From positions 43,600 through 107,599 of the forward strand of contig JAFEMX010000006.1 in assembly GCA_016892645.1 (NCBI GenBank): a stretch of DNA of 64,000 bases. The letters run 5' to 3'. The DNA comes from Micrococcaceae bacterium RIT 802. Its GTDB lineage: Bacteria; Actinomycetota; Actinomycetes; Actinomycetales; Micrococcaceae. The notes beneath the pieces were generated by a model. The model worked only from the letters and a program-made list of their open reading frames with translations, did not search any database and was not told the origin of the DNA. A program made the translations under genes and the position numbers. The first letter of the stretch is position 1. Each line of letters opens with the position of its first letter. This document shows positions 44,092 through 52,101 of this stretch, piece after piece.

Positions 44092-45422
44092 GCTGCTCCT
44101 CCGGCCTTGGCGGTGCGCGCCGTGGACTTCCTGGATTTCTTCTGGCCCGTGTGGATGCGGAAGATCGAGCGCACCAGCGGCGGGGCGGCGATGAACAGCA
44201 CGATGAACGACTGCACGACCAGGACGATGTCGATGGGGATGCCCGTGTTGGACTGCATGCCGACGCCGCCGGCGCGCAGGGCGCCGAACAGCAGCCCGGC
44301 GAACATCGTGCCGATCGGGTTCGAGCGCCCCAACAGGGCCACGGTGATCGCGTCGAAGCCGAAGCTGGCGGCGATGTCACCGGAGAGGGAGCGTTCGGTT
44401 CCGGAGATCTGCGCGGTGCCGGCCAGGCCGGCGAGGGCACCGGCGATGACCATGGCCGTGATGTAGGCCCGTGAGACGTTGATGCCGGCGGTGCGCGCCG
44501 CCTGCGGGTTCGCGCCCACGGCACGCAGCTCGAAGCCCGTGGTCGAACGGTTCAGCAGCCACCAGACGAAGGCGACGGCCAGCAGGGCCACGATGAAGCC
44601 GAGGTGCAGCCGGAATCCGGATCCGAAGATCAGCGGGTAGGCGGCCGATTCATGGATTTCGGGGCTGATGGGGTTGTTGGATCCGGGCCGCTGGAATCCC
44701 GGTGTGGTGAGCACATACAGCAGCAGGTAGACGGCGATGTAGTTGAGCATGATGGTCACGATGACTTCGTGTGCACCGCGCTTGGCCTTCAGCACGCCGG
44801 CGATCCCGCCCCAGATGGCGCCGCCGATGATGCCGGCGACCACGGCGAGCAGCAGGTGCAGGCCGGCGGGCAGGTTGAGGGTGAAACCGACCCAGCCGGC
44901 GAGCATGGCGCCCAGGATGATCTGTCCCTGGCCGCCGATGTTGAACAGTCCCACGCGGAAGGCCAGGGCCACCCCGAGGCCGGCGAGGATCAGCGGCGTG
45001 GCCACCGTCAGCGTTTCGGTCAGGGGGTAGATCGCGTTGGCGAACCCGTCGGCCTGGGTGTTGAAGAAGGCGCTGCGGAAGAGCGCTCCGTAGGCCTCGG
45101 AGACGGAGGCCCAGATGGCCGAGAGCATGTCGGTGGGCCGGGAGAAGAAGTAGCTGGCGGCACTGGTCACCCGCTCGTCGGTGGCGGCGATCAGGATGGC
45201 TCCGACCAGCAACGACAAGACGATCGCCAGGACGGAGACCAGGCCGTTGCCGGTGGTGATGCGGCGCATGAGCGATGCCTGCGGGTCCTGGGGAGAGGCT
45301 TCCGCCAGCTGGGCGGGGGTGTTGCCGGCCGCTGCACCACCGGGGGTCGATCCGGCCGGCGGCGGTGGCGGGGTCTGCGTGGACGCGGGATCCCGGTCCG
45401 GCAGGTTCGCGGGATCACTCAT
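44088..45422 (-). CDS. nucleoside ABC transporter permease (first)
   Basis: A 444-residue permease of the same family. A Pro-rich cytoplasmic tail of about 65 residues (PASTQTPPPPPAGSTPGGAA and similar) precedes the first span. The core has ATPLILAGLGVALAFRVGLFNIGGQGQIILGAMLAG, which is the signature of BmpB-type nucleoside permeases, and the coupling loop AVGANPQAARTAGINVSRAY. The ATG at 45422 overlaps the ATPase stop by 8 bases. Confidence 0.92.
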   Translation of the reverse strand: MSDPANLPDRDPASTQTPPPPPAGSTPGGAAAGNTPAQLAEASPQDPQASLMRRITTGNGLVSVLAIVLSLLVGAILIAATDERVTSAASYFFSRPTDMLSAIWASVSEAYGALFRSAFFNTQADGFANAIYPLTETLTVATPLILAGLGVALAFRVGLFNIGGQGQIILGAMLAGWVGFTLNLPAGLHLLLAVVAGIIGGAIWGGIAGVLKAKRGAHEVIVTIMLNYIAVYLLLYVLTTPGFQRPGSNNPISPEIHESAAYPLIFGSGFRLHLGFIVALLAVAFVWWLLNRSTTGFELRAVGANPQAARTAGINVSRAYITAMVIAGALAGLAGTAQISGTERSLSGDIAASFGFDAITVALLGRSNPIGTMFAGLLFGALRAGGVGMQSNTGIPIDIVLVVQSFIVLFIAAPPLVRSIFRIHTGQKKSRKSTARTAKAGGAA

Positions 45423-47010
45423 TCCCGTGCTCCTCTTCTGGGTTGGCCACCGGGGTGCCGGTGGAAGTATCGGTGGGTGGTACCGGGTCGATGTCGATGG
45501 CACCGGCCTCGTCGGCCGAGGCGCCGGCCATCATCAGGCCGAGGGTGTCGCGCGGGGTGTCTCCCGGGACGATCCCGACGAGCTGGCCCTTGTAGAGCAC
45601 GGCGATGCGGTCGGCGAGCTCGACGACCTCGTCGAGTTCGGTGGAGACGATGAGGACGGGGGTGCCGCCGTCGCGTTCGGCGATGATCCGCCGGTGCAGG
45701 AACTCGATCGATCCCACGTCCACGCCGCGGGTCGGCTGCGAGGCGATGAAGAGCTTCAGGGGCCGCGAGAGTTCGCGGGCCATGACGACCTTCTGCTGGT
45801 TGCCGCCGGAGAGCGTGCCGGCGTCGGCCTGGGGTCCCTGGGTGCGGATGTCGAATTCGCCGATCTTCTGCTCGGCGTTTTCCGCGATGACCGAGCCGCG
45901 CATGTTCATGCCCCGGGCAAAGGGTGCCCGGTCGTACTGGTTCAGGACCAGGTTCTCGGCGACGGTGAAGGTGCCGACGAGGCCGTCGGTGCTGCGGTCC
46001 TCGGGGACGAATCCGACGCCGGAGTTGATGATCGACTTCACGCTGCGCCCGAGCAGGTTCTCCCCGTGGAGGACCACTTTTCCGGAGGCGTGGTCCAGCA
46101 GGCCCATGATGGCCTCGGTGAGCTCGGTCTGGCCGTTTCCCTGGACGCCGGCCACGGCGAGGATCTCCCCGTTGTGGATCCCGAAGCTCACGTCATCGAG
46201 CAGGACCTGCCCGTTGTCGGCCAATACCGTGAGGTTCTGGATGCTGAACGTTTCCTCGCCGGGTGTGGCCGGTTCCTTCTCCAGCGACAGGCTGACCGAC
46301 CGTCCGACCATGAGGGAGGCAAGTTCGGCTGCAGATGCGGTGGGTTCGGCGTGGCCGACGACCTTGCCGCGACGGATCACGGTGATCACGTCGGAGATCT
46401 CCTTGACCTCGCGCAGCTTGTGGGAGATGAAGACCACCGACGTGCCGGCGTCGCGGAGCTGGCGGATGATGTTGAGCAGCTCGTCGGTCTCCTGTGGCGT
46501 CAGGACGGCCGTGGGCTCGTCGAGGATCAGGACCTTGGCCTCGCGCACCAGGGCCTTGATGATCTCCACGCGTTGTTGGACGCCCACCGGCAGGTCCTCG
46601 ACGAGGGCGTCCGGATCGACGTGGAAGCCGAAACGGTCCGAGATCTCGCGGATCTTGCGGCGGGTGGCCTCGAGGTCCAGGATCCCCGCGGCCCGGGTCA
46701 CCTCGTCGCCCAGGGCGACGTTTTCGGCGACGGTGAAGACCGGGACCAGCATGAAGTGCTGGTGGACCATGCCGATGCCTGCCGCCATGGCGTCGCCGGG
46801 GCCGTGGAACTGCACGGGCGAGTCGTCGATGAGCACCTGCCCGGCGGTGGCCTCGTAGAGGCCGAAGAGCACGTTCATCAGCGTGGACTTCCCGGCACCG
46901 TTCTCCCCCAGCAGGGAGTGGACCTGGCCGGACTCGACGACGACGGTGATGTCGTCGTTGGCCGTGAAGGTCCCGAATTTCTTGGTAATTCCGCGAAGTT
47001 CCAATTTCAC
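45415..47010 (-). CDS. nucleoside ABC transporter ATPase with two nucleotide-binding domains
   Basis: A 531-residue fused ATPase. NBD1 has the Walker A GENGAGKST, the signature VGVQQRVEIIKAL and the Walker B LILDEPTAVL. NBD2 has GVQGNGQTEL, where the usual Lys of Walker A is replaced by Gln, as is typical for this family, plus LSGGNQQKVVMAREL and Walker-B-like LFIASQPTRGVD. Together with the BMP receptor and two permeases it forms a nucleoside importer. The start is GTG. The gene is 215 bases after the BMP gene, from which it is separated by two hairpins. Confidence 0.94.
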   Translation of the reverse strand: MKLELRGITKKFGTFTANDDITVVVESGQVHSLLGENGAGKSTLMNVLFGLYEATAGQVLIDDSPVQFHGPGDAMAAGIGMVHQHFMLVPVFTVAENVALGDEVTRAAGILDLEATRRKIREISDRFGFHVDPDALVEDLPVGVQQRVEIIKALVREAKVLILDEPTAVLTPQETDELLNIIRQLRDAGTSVVFISHKLREVKEISDVITVIRRGKVVGHAEPTASAAELASLMVGRSVSLSLEKEPATPGEETFSIQNLTVLADNGQVLLDDVSFGIHNGEILAVAGVQGNGQTELTEAIMGLLDHASGKVVLHGENLLGRSVKSIINSGVGFVPEDRSTDGLVGTFTVAENLVLNQYDRAPFARGMNMRGSVIAENAEQKIGEFDIRTQGPQADAGTLSGGNQQKVVMARELSRPLKLFIASQPTRGVDVGSIEFLHRRIIAERDGGTPVLIVSTELDEVVELADRIAVLYKGQLVGIVPGDTPRDTLGLMMAGASADEAGAIDIDPVPPTDTSTGTPVANPEEEHGNE

Positions 47011-47129
47011 GCCGTTTACCTATTCCCTTCTTCTCCGGGCTCGCCATGGCCGCGGATGTCACACCGGTCGTGGAGACCGTCGAACCCAGCGTAGTCGTGA
47101 ACGCCAGATGGTGGGCAAGCGCACGCCGC

Positions 47130-47158
47130 CCACCTCCCGGCGTGCGGGCGGGAGGTGG
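47130..47158 (-). terminator. attenuator hairpin 2 between BMP and ATPase genes
   Basis: A perfect 10-bp stem, CCACCTCCCG with CGGGAGGTGG, has a 9-base loop. It is the second of two tandem hairpins in the gap after the BMP receptor gene. A plausible role is 3'-end stabilisation of the BMP mRNA and partial read-through into the ATPase gene. Confidence 0.5.
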
Positions 47159-47180
47159 ACGGCGTGGAGTCAGCGGGGGT

Positions 47181-47212
47181 GGCCGTCGGCGGCGGCTCTG
47201 CCGCCGATGGCC
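47181..47212 (-). terminator. attenuator hairpin 1 after the BMP receptor gene
   Basis: A 13-bp stem, GGCCGTCGGCGGC with GCCGCCGATGGCC (one G-T pair), has a 6-base loop. It begins 13 bases past the BMP stop codon on the minus strand. No T-run follows. Confidence 0.55.
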
Positions 47213-47225
47213 ATCTCCCTGCCGG

Positions 47226-48341
47226 CTACTTGGGGCTGGACGGGGATTCGACCTTGATCTTGCCGGAGATGATGTCGGCCTTGATCTGGTCCAGTTCGGT
47301 CTTCATCTCGTCGGAGACCTTGGAATCGAAGTCGTGGAACGGGGCCAGCGCCACGCCCTCGTTTTCCAGGGTGCCGACGTAGGGCGTGTTGTCCCACTTC
47401 TTGTCCAGGTCCTCGGTGACGACCTTGTCCACGGCCTCGCCCATGAGCTTCACCACGGAGGTGAGGATGACTTCCTTGCCGGAGGGGACGGTGTTGTATC
47501 CGTCGGAGTCGACCCAGACGACCTTGGCGTCCTTGCCGTTGGCGTTGGCGTCCTTCACGGCGTCGATGGTGCCCAGGCCGACGGGGCCGGCGACGGGCAT
47601 GATGACATCGGCGCCTTCGTTGATGAAGTTCGTCGTGTTGGTCTTGCCCTTGCCCTGGTTCTCGAAGTCGCCGGTGAACGTGCCGTTCTGCTTGTCGGCG
47701 TTCCAGCCCAGGACCTTGACGTCCTTGCCCTTCTGCTCGTTGAAGTACTGCACGCCTTCGTAGAAGCCGTCCATGAAGATGGAGACGGTCGGGATGTTCA
47801 TGCCGCCGTAGGTGGCGACCTTGCCGGTCTCGGAGGTGCCGGCCGCGACGTAGCCGGCCAGGAAGGCGGCCTGCGCCGTGTCGTAGATGATCGGCTTGAC
47901 GTTCTTGGCCTTGATCGAGTTGTCGTCGATGATGGCAAAGTGCGCGTCCGGGTTGGCCTTGGCCAGCTTCTTGGTGGCGTCGGCCAGCAGGAACCCGACG
48001 GTGACCGTCAGGTCGCAGCCGCCCTTGACCATGGAGCTCAGGTTCGGCTCGAAGTCGGTGGCGGCCTGGGATTCGGCCTGCTTGGTCTTGATGCCCAGTT
48101 CCTTCTTGGCCTTCATCAGTCCCTCATAGGAGGACTGGTTGAACGAGCGGTCCTCGAAACCACCGGAGTCGGAGACGATGCAGCCGGTGTAGTCGGCGGC
48201 GCCGGGGTGGCTGGAAGCGGCCGCGGAGTTCTCGGACGCCTCGGGGGCGGCGCCGCAGGCGGTCAGGACGAGGGCGGAAACGCCCAGGACGGCAGCGAGC
48301 TGCCCGGTGGAGCGCTTCAGGGTGCGCGGTGACTTCTTCAA
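47226..48341 (-). CDS. BMP family nucleoside-binding lipoprotein
   Basis: The extracellular receptor of the nucleoside importer (371 aa). The signal peptide ends in the lipobox LTAC at about residue 26-29. The mature part is a BMP/PnrA-type periplasmic-binding fold: CIVSDSGGFEDRSFNQSSYEGL at its start is the family's ligand-binding signature, and VIMPVAGPVGLGTIDAVKDAN and VVWVDSDGYNTVPSGKEVILTS are the second-lobe motifs. The start is TTG 48341, five bases after GGAGGAA; a start at 48497 would have an unlikely N-terminus. It is the promoter-proximal gene of the operon. Confidence 0.92.
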   Translation of the reverse strand: MKKSPRTLKRSTGQLAAVLGVSALVLTACGAAPEASENSAAASSHPGAADYTGCIVSDSGGFEDRSFNQSSYEGLMKAKKELGIKTKQAESQAATDFEPNLSSMVKGGCDLTVTVGFLLADATKKLAKANPDAHFAIIDDNSIKAKNVKPIIYDTAQAAFLAGYVAAGTSETGKVATYGGMNIPTVSIFMDGFYEGVQYFNEQKGKDVKVLGWNADKQNGTFTGDFENQGKGKTNTTNFINEGADVIMPVAGPVGLGTIDAVKDANANGKDAKVVWVDSDGYNTVPSGKEVILTSVVKLMGEAVDKVVTEDLDKKWDNTPYVGTLENEGVALAPFHDFDSKVSDEMKTELDQIKADIISGKIKVESPSSPK

Positions 48342-48548
48342 GGTTCCTCCAGTGACGAATGATGCATCGGGTCCGTCCCTCCGGGATTCGGGCGATGCAC
48401 CTGCCGCGAGAGGGAGCCAACCGCGTCCGTCGTCCCAAGGCAGGAAGACGTGACGGAGAATACAGTAGCGGCCACCACGGCCACCGGGCCACCACAAGCC
48501 ATTGACAGGTCAATATTGTTGACTATTTGTTACCAACAGGTAGGCAAA
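48342..48548 (-). promoter_or_regulatory. promoter/operator region of the nucleoside operon
   Basis: A 207-base gap that contains a distinct AT-rich patch at 48501-48534. It has three half-sites: TTGAC (48502-48506), GTCAA (48509-48513) and TTGAC (48519-48523), giving two interlocked inverted repeats, TTGAC-N2-GTCAA and GTCAA-N5-TTGAC. This looks like a multi-site operator for a repressor, possibly one sensing nucleosides. Promoter boxes could not be fixed with confidence. Confidence 0.5.
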
Positions 48549-49757
48549 TCAGGCGTCCCGTCCATCCGCCACGGCACGCAATGCGGCGGCCGCCATCACC
48601 CGTACCCCGACCTCGATGGCCTTTTCGTCGGGGATGTAGTCGCCCCGGTGCAGGTCGTAGGTCTCCCCGCCGGGCGTCCTGGTGCCCAAACGCATCATGG
48701 CCCCGGGGATCTTGTGCGTCATCCACGCAAAGTCCTCGCCTCCCATGGACTGGGGGGTCAGCACGATGGAGGTCGACCCGATCTCCGCGCGTGCGGCGCG
48801 TTCGATCAGGTCGGTTTCCGCCTCGGCGTTGACCACCGGGGGCACGCCCCGGGTGTGTTCGAGCTTCACGTCGACGCCGTAGGGCACGGCCACCTGCCGC
48901 ACGACCTCGTCGAGCAGGGTGCCGGCGGATTCCCACGCGTCGCCGTCGAGACAGCGCATGGTCCCGGCCATGTACCCGGCGGCCGGGATGGCGTTGGGGG
49001 CCGACCCGGCATGGATCTGCCCCCAGACCACGGACACGGCGCTGCGCACGTCGATCCTGCGGTTGAGCACCGCGGGGACGTTGACCGCGATCTCGGCCAG
49101 GGCAAAGACCAGGTCCTCGGTCAGGTGCGGTCGGGAGGTGTGTCCGCCGCGGCCGGTGAGTTCGATCTTGATGGTGTCGCTGGCGCTGGTGATCGCTCCG
49201 ATGCGGGTGCCGATCATGCCGGCGTCGACACGTGGCTCGCAGTGCAGGGCCAGGATGCGTGGCACCCCGTCGAGGACGCCCTGCTCGATGACGGACAGGG
49301 CTCCCCCGGGCATCGTCTCCTCGGCGGGCTGGAAGATGACCCTGATCTTCCCGGCCAGCTCCCCGGCGTCGTGCATGCGCCCCAGGGTCAGGGCCACGCC
49401 GAGCATCACGGTCGCGTGGATGTCGTGTCCGCAGGCATGGCAGACGCCGTTGCGCGAGGAGGCATAGGGCAGCCCGGTCTCCTCGAGGATCGGCAGGGCG
49501 TCGATGTCGGCCCGCAGGCCGAGGTCGATGTCGCCCTCGCCGATGTCGACGAATAGCCCCGTGCCCTCCAGGCGCTGGGGATCCAGGCCGGCGGCCGCCA
49601 GGGCCTCGGTGATGCGTTCGGTGGTCCGGAATTCCTGGAAGGACAGCTCGGGGTTCGCGTGCACGTCGCGCCGGAAGCCGATGAGCTGGGGCAGCAGCGG
49701 CGCCAGCCAGGGCCCGATGGGGGGATGGGACGGCTGCGGCGCTGGATCGTAGGTCAC
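48549..49757 (-). CDS. M20 family amidohydrolase (amino-acid amidase type)
   Basis: A 402-residue metal-dependent hydrolase of the M20D group, which releases amino acids from N-acyl or indole-3-acetyl conjugates. Metal ligands are visible in VCHACGHDIHATVMLG, QPAEETMPGG, LHCEPRVDAG and GGEDFAWM, and the dimerisation domain has GRGGHTSRPHLTED. All are intact. The GTG start coincides with the ribosome site AGGAGGTGA, so the first residues of the protein are uncertain. The substrate is unknown. Confidence 0.9.
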   Translation of the reverse strand: MTYDPAPQPSHPPIGPWLAPLLPQLIGFRRDVHANPELSFQEFRTTERITEALAAAGLDPQRLEGTGLFVDIGEGDIDLGLRADIDALPILEETGLPYASSRNGVCHACGHDIHATVMLGVALTLGRMHDAGELAGKIRVIFQPAEETMPGGALSVIEQGVLDGVPRILALHCEPRVDAGMIGTRIGAITSASDTIKIELTGRGGHTSRPHLTEDLVFALAEIAVNVPAVLNRRIDVRSAVSVVWGQIHAGSAPNAIPAAGYMAGTMRCLDGDAWESAGTLLDEVVRQVAVPYGVDVKLEHTRGVPPVVNAEAETDLIERAARAEIGSTSIVLTPQSMGGEDFAWMTHKIPGAMMRLGTRTPGGETYDLHRGDYIPDEKAIEVGVRVMAAAALRAVADGRDA

Positions 49758-49838
49758 CTCCTGACCCTACGACGAACCACGGCCCCGGACCGAGTTTGCA
49801 ACGCCGGATTTCACCGAGGCCGCCGAAACCGGCGGCTC

Positions 49839-50951
49839 CTAGAGGACGTCGACGTCGCCGGAGGCCTTCAGCGCCTCCACCGCCTTCTTCACGGATTGGG
49901 CATGGTCGCTGGTGGTGACTAGCAGGGCATCTCCGGTGTCCACGACGACCACGTTCTGGATGCCGATCAACGCGATCATGCGCTTGGTATCGGAGACCAC
50001 GACGCCGGAGGCCTGGTCGGCATAGACCCGGGCCCCCTCACCCAGGACCGTGAGGTTGGTGGCCTCGCTGGCGGGGTTGAGCCGGCCGATCGCCGCGAAG
50101 TCGCCGACGTCATCCCAGGTGAAGTCGCCGGGGATCATGGCCACGTCGCCCAGCGCGGAGGCCGGCTCGGCCACCGCGTAGTCGATGGCGATCTTGGGCA
50201 GGGTGGGCCAGATGCGCTTCTTCACCGCATCGCGTTCCGGGGTGTCCCACGCGTCGGCGATCTCCATCAGCCCGGCATGCAGTTCCGGTTCGTTGCGCTC
50301 GAGGTGCTCGAGCATCAGGGCCACGGGGGCGACGAACATCCCGGCATTCCAGAGGTAGTCGCCGCTGGCGACGTAGCGCTCGGCCACCTGCTCGTCGGGC
50401 TTCTCCACGAATTCCAGCACCGAGGTAGCACTCGGCGCCCCCTGCACGTCCAGGCCCTGGCCGGCACGGATGTAGCCGAAGGCCGTCGACGGCGACACCG
50501 GCTTGATGCCGATGGTGACGATCTTGCCGGTCGCCGCGGTGTGGATGGCCTCGCGGACGGTTTCCTGGAAGACGTCGACCGGGCCGATCACCTGGTCGGC
50601 GGCGAAGGAGCCCATGATGATCTCCGGATTGCGCCGATGCAGGATGGCCGCGGCGAGGCCGATGGCCGCCGCGGAATCCTTGGGTTCTGACTCCAGGACG
50701 AGGTTCTGCTCCTCCAGTTCCGGCAGCTGCGCCTGGACGGCGTCCCGGTGGGCCTGGCCGGTCACGACCATGATCCGGTCGTCGGCCAGCGCAACGAGGC
50801 GATCGTAGGTTGCCCGGATCAAGGTGGTGCCCGAACCGGTGAGGTCGTGCAGGAATTTGGGGGCGGCGGCCCGCGAGAGGGGCCACAACCGGGTCCCGAC
50901 GCCACCAGCGGGGATGACGCCGTGGAAACGGGCCAGGAGGTCAGCATTCAT
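49839..50951 (-). CDS. manC: mannose-1-phosphate guanylyltransferase
   Basis: This nucleotidyltransferase (370 aa) makes GDP-mannose from GTP and mannose-1-phosphate, the donor for lipomannan, glycans and wall mannosylation. The pyrophosphorylase motif is IPAGGVGTRLWPLSRAAAPK at residues 12-31, and the second motif FVEKPD is present. WNAGMFV and WDDVGDFAAIGRL are typical of ManC-type enzymes. The ATG at 50951 is chosen over a start at 51023 because it gives the family N-terminus. No isomerase domain is fused. It is alone, divergent from sdhCDAB. Confidence 0.9.
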   Translation of the reverse strand: MNADLLARFHGVIPAGGVGTRLWPLSRAAAPKFLHDLTGSGTTLIRATYDRLVALADDRIMVVTGQAHRDAVQAQLPELEEQNLVLESEPKDSAAAIGLAAAILHRRNPEIIMGSFAADQVIGPVDVFQETVREAIHTAATGKIVTIGIKPVSPSTAFGYIRAGQGLDVQGAPSATSVLEFVEKPDEQVAERYVASGDYLWNAGMFVAPVALMLEHLERNEPELHAGLMEIADAWDTPERDAVKKRIWPTLPKIAIDYAVAEPASALGDVAMIPGDFTWDDVGDFAAIGRLNPASEATNLTVLGEGARVYADQASGVVVSDTKRMIALIGIQNVVVVDTGDALLVTTSDHAQSVKKAVEALKASGDVDVL

Positions 50952-51216
50952 AGATCCACAGTATGCGATCAGCTGCGGGATCCGCGGGATGCCGCAGCTC
51001 GATTTACGGCATGGAAACGTCACCTATTTTCCGCGGAATTCCGGGCGTTACGCCTCGTCAGCGGGGAGGGAGTGAGGCTCGCCACAGGGGTAGGGTAAAG
51101 AAGAAGCCTGAGCGCACCCTGTGGTCTAGGATCAGGCTAGGAACGCTTACGCACCGGCGCCAATCTTTTGTGTGCACGCCACACGAACGCCCTTGCGATG
51201 CATGGAGGTTAATTCA
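50952..51216. promoter_or_regulatory. divergent promoter region of manC and sdhCDAB
   Basis: A 265-base gap, the largest in the window. It carries an 8-bp inverted repeat (CCACAGGG at 51082 with CCCTGTGG at 51117) and a shorter one, GTGTG-CACGC-CACAC, at 51170-51184, near the sdhC start. TAGGAT and TAGGCT near 51126-51140 could be -10 boxes. The ribosome site GGAGG lies at 51204-51208. No riboswitch class is recognised. Confidence 0.45.
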
Positions 51217-51597
51217 GTGTCGAAGACATCGTCAGGCACCCTCTACCGCGGCCGCGAAGGCATGTGGTCCTGGGTAGGACATCGGGTCACCGGTGTCGTC
51301 ATTTTCTTGTTTCTTTTGGTGCACGTGCTCGATACGGCCCTGGTGCGGGTTTCCCCCGGCGCCTATGACGCGGTGATCGGCACGTACAAGAACCCGTTGA
51401 TGGCTGTGGGTGAACTTGGTCTCGTCGCTGCGATCGTGTTCCACGCCTTCAACGGCCTGCGCCTCGTCCTCGTTGACTTCTGGAAGTCCGGGCCGAAGTA
51501 CCAGCGTCAGATGCTCTGGGGCGTGCTGATCGTGTGGGCCGTGGTCATGATCGGCTTCGCGATCCGTCACCTGTCCCTCGCCTTCGGAGGTCTTTAA
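51217..51597 (+). CDS. sdhC: succinate dehydrogenase cytochrome b subunit
   Basis: SdhC (126 aa) is one of two membrane anchors that bind haem b and quinone in complex II. Three membrane segments are visible: VTGVVIFLFLLVHVLDTALV, LMAVGELGLVAAIVFHAFNGLRLVLV and MLWGVLIVWAVVMIGFAIRHL. The His residues in FLFLLVHVLDT and FHAFNG are haem-ligand candidates. The GTG at 51217 follows GGAGG eight bases upstream; ATG 51202 overlaps that site and is rejected. It is followed three bases later by sdhD. Confidence 0.93.
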   Translation: MSKTSSGTLYRGREGMWSWVGHRVTGVVIFLFLLVHVLDTALVRVSPGAYDAVIGTYKNPLMAVGELGLVAAIVFHAFNGLRLVLVDFWKSGPKYQRQMLWGVLIVWAVVMIGFAIRHLSLAFGGL

Positions 51598-51600
51598 GCC

Positions 51601-52050
51601 ATGGCAACCACAGAATTCGTTGCACCGCGCTCGGGTCGCATCGACCCGAAATACAACCGCGGCAAGTCCAAGAGCGGCAACTTCGAGATGCTGGCCTGGC
51701 TCTTCATGCGCATCTCGGGCGTCCTGCTGGTCATCCTGATCTTCGGGCACCTCTTCGTGAACCTGTTGGTCGGCGAGGGCGTGCACGCCATCGACTTCGG
51801 TTTCGTAGCCGGCAAATGGGCCAACCCGCTCTGGCAGTTCTGGGATCTGGCCATGCTGTGGCTGGCCATGCTGCACGGCACCAATGGCGTGCGCACGATC
51901 ATCAGCGACTACGTCGAAAAGGACCGTCCGCGGTTCTGGCTGCAGCTGGTCCTCATGCTGTGCTCCGCGGCCATCATCATCCTCGGCACGCTCGTGATCT
52001 TCACGTTCGATCCGTGCATCCCGGGTTCCACCCTCGCGGTGTGCCAGTAG
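51601..52050 (+). CDS. sdhD: succinate dehydrogenase hydrophobic membrane anchor
   Basis: SdhD (149 aa) completes the complex II membrane domain. A basic N-terminal region (RSGRIDPKYNRGKSKSGNFE) is followed by three membrane spans: LFMRISGVLLVILIFGHLFVNL with a candidate haem/quinone His, LAMLWLAMLHGTNGVRTII and LMLCSAAIIILGTLVIFTF. It sits between sdhC and sdhA in the order CDAB, and the 51-base gap before sdhA has an AAGAGAGAG ribosome region. Confidence 0.93.
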   Translation: MATTEFVAPRSGRIDPKYNRGKSKSGNFEMLAWLFMRISGVLLVILIFGHLFVNLLVGEGVHAIDFGFVAGKWANPLWQFWDLAMLWLAMLHGTNGVRTIISDYVEKDRPRFWLQLVLMLCSAAIIILGTLVIFTFDPCIPGSTLAVCQ

Positions 52051-52101
52051 CCCCGGCAAGCTTCGCCGAAACCAAGATTCAAAGAAGAGAGAGCATCCGG
52101 T

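Noticed and set aside
42377-44524. 715-codon minus-strand frame that ends in cytidine deaminase
   Set aside because: Only the last 139 codons are cytidine deaminase, which has its own GTG and ribosome site; the remainder is an out-of-frame reading of the permease genes.
45415-47010. Gln in the second Walker A of the nucleoside ATPase as an inactivating change
   Set aside because: Replacement of this Lys in the second domain (GNGQTEL) is typical of double-NBD nucleoside/ribose ATPases, so it is not unusual here.
45181-47094. 637-codon open frame on the plus strand opposite the nucleoside ABC genes
   Set aside because: It is the antisense of well-supported genes; its translation is His/Asp/Val-rich with no family resemblance, a usual artefact of GC-rich DNA.
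51169-51184. GTGTG-CACGC-CACAC as a CRP/GlxR binding site
   Set aside because: The CRP-type consensus is TGTGA-N6-TCACA; here the half-sites are one base too close and lack the A/T step, so only a generic inverted repeat is recorded.
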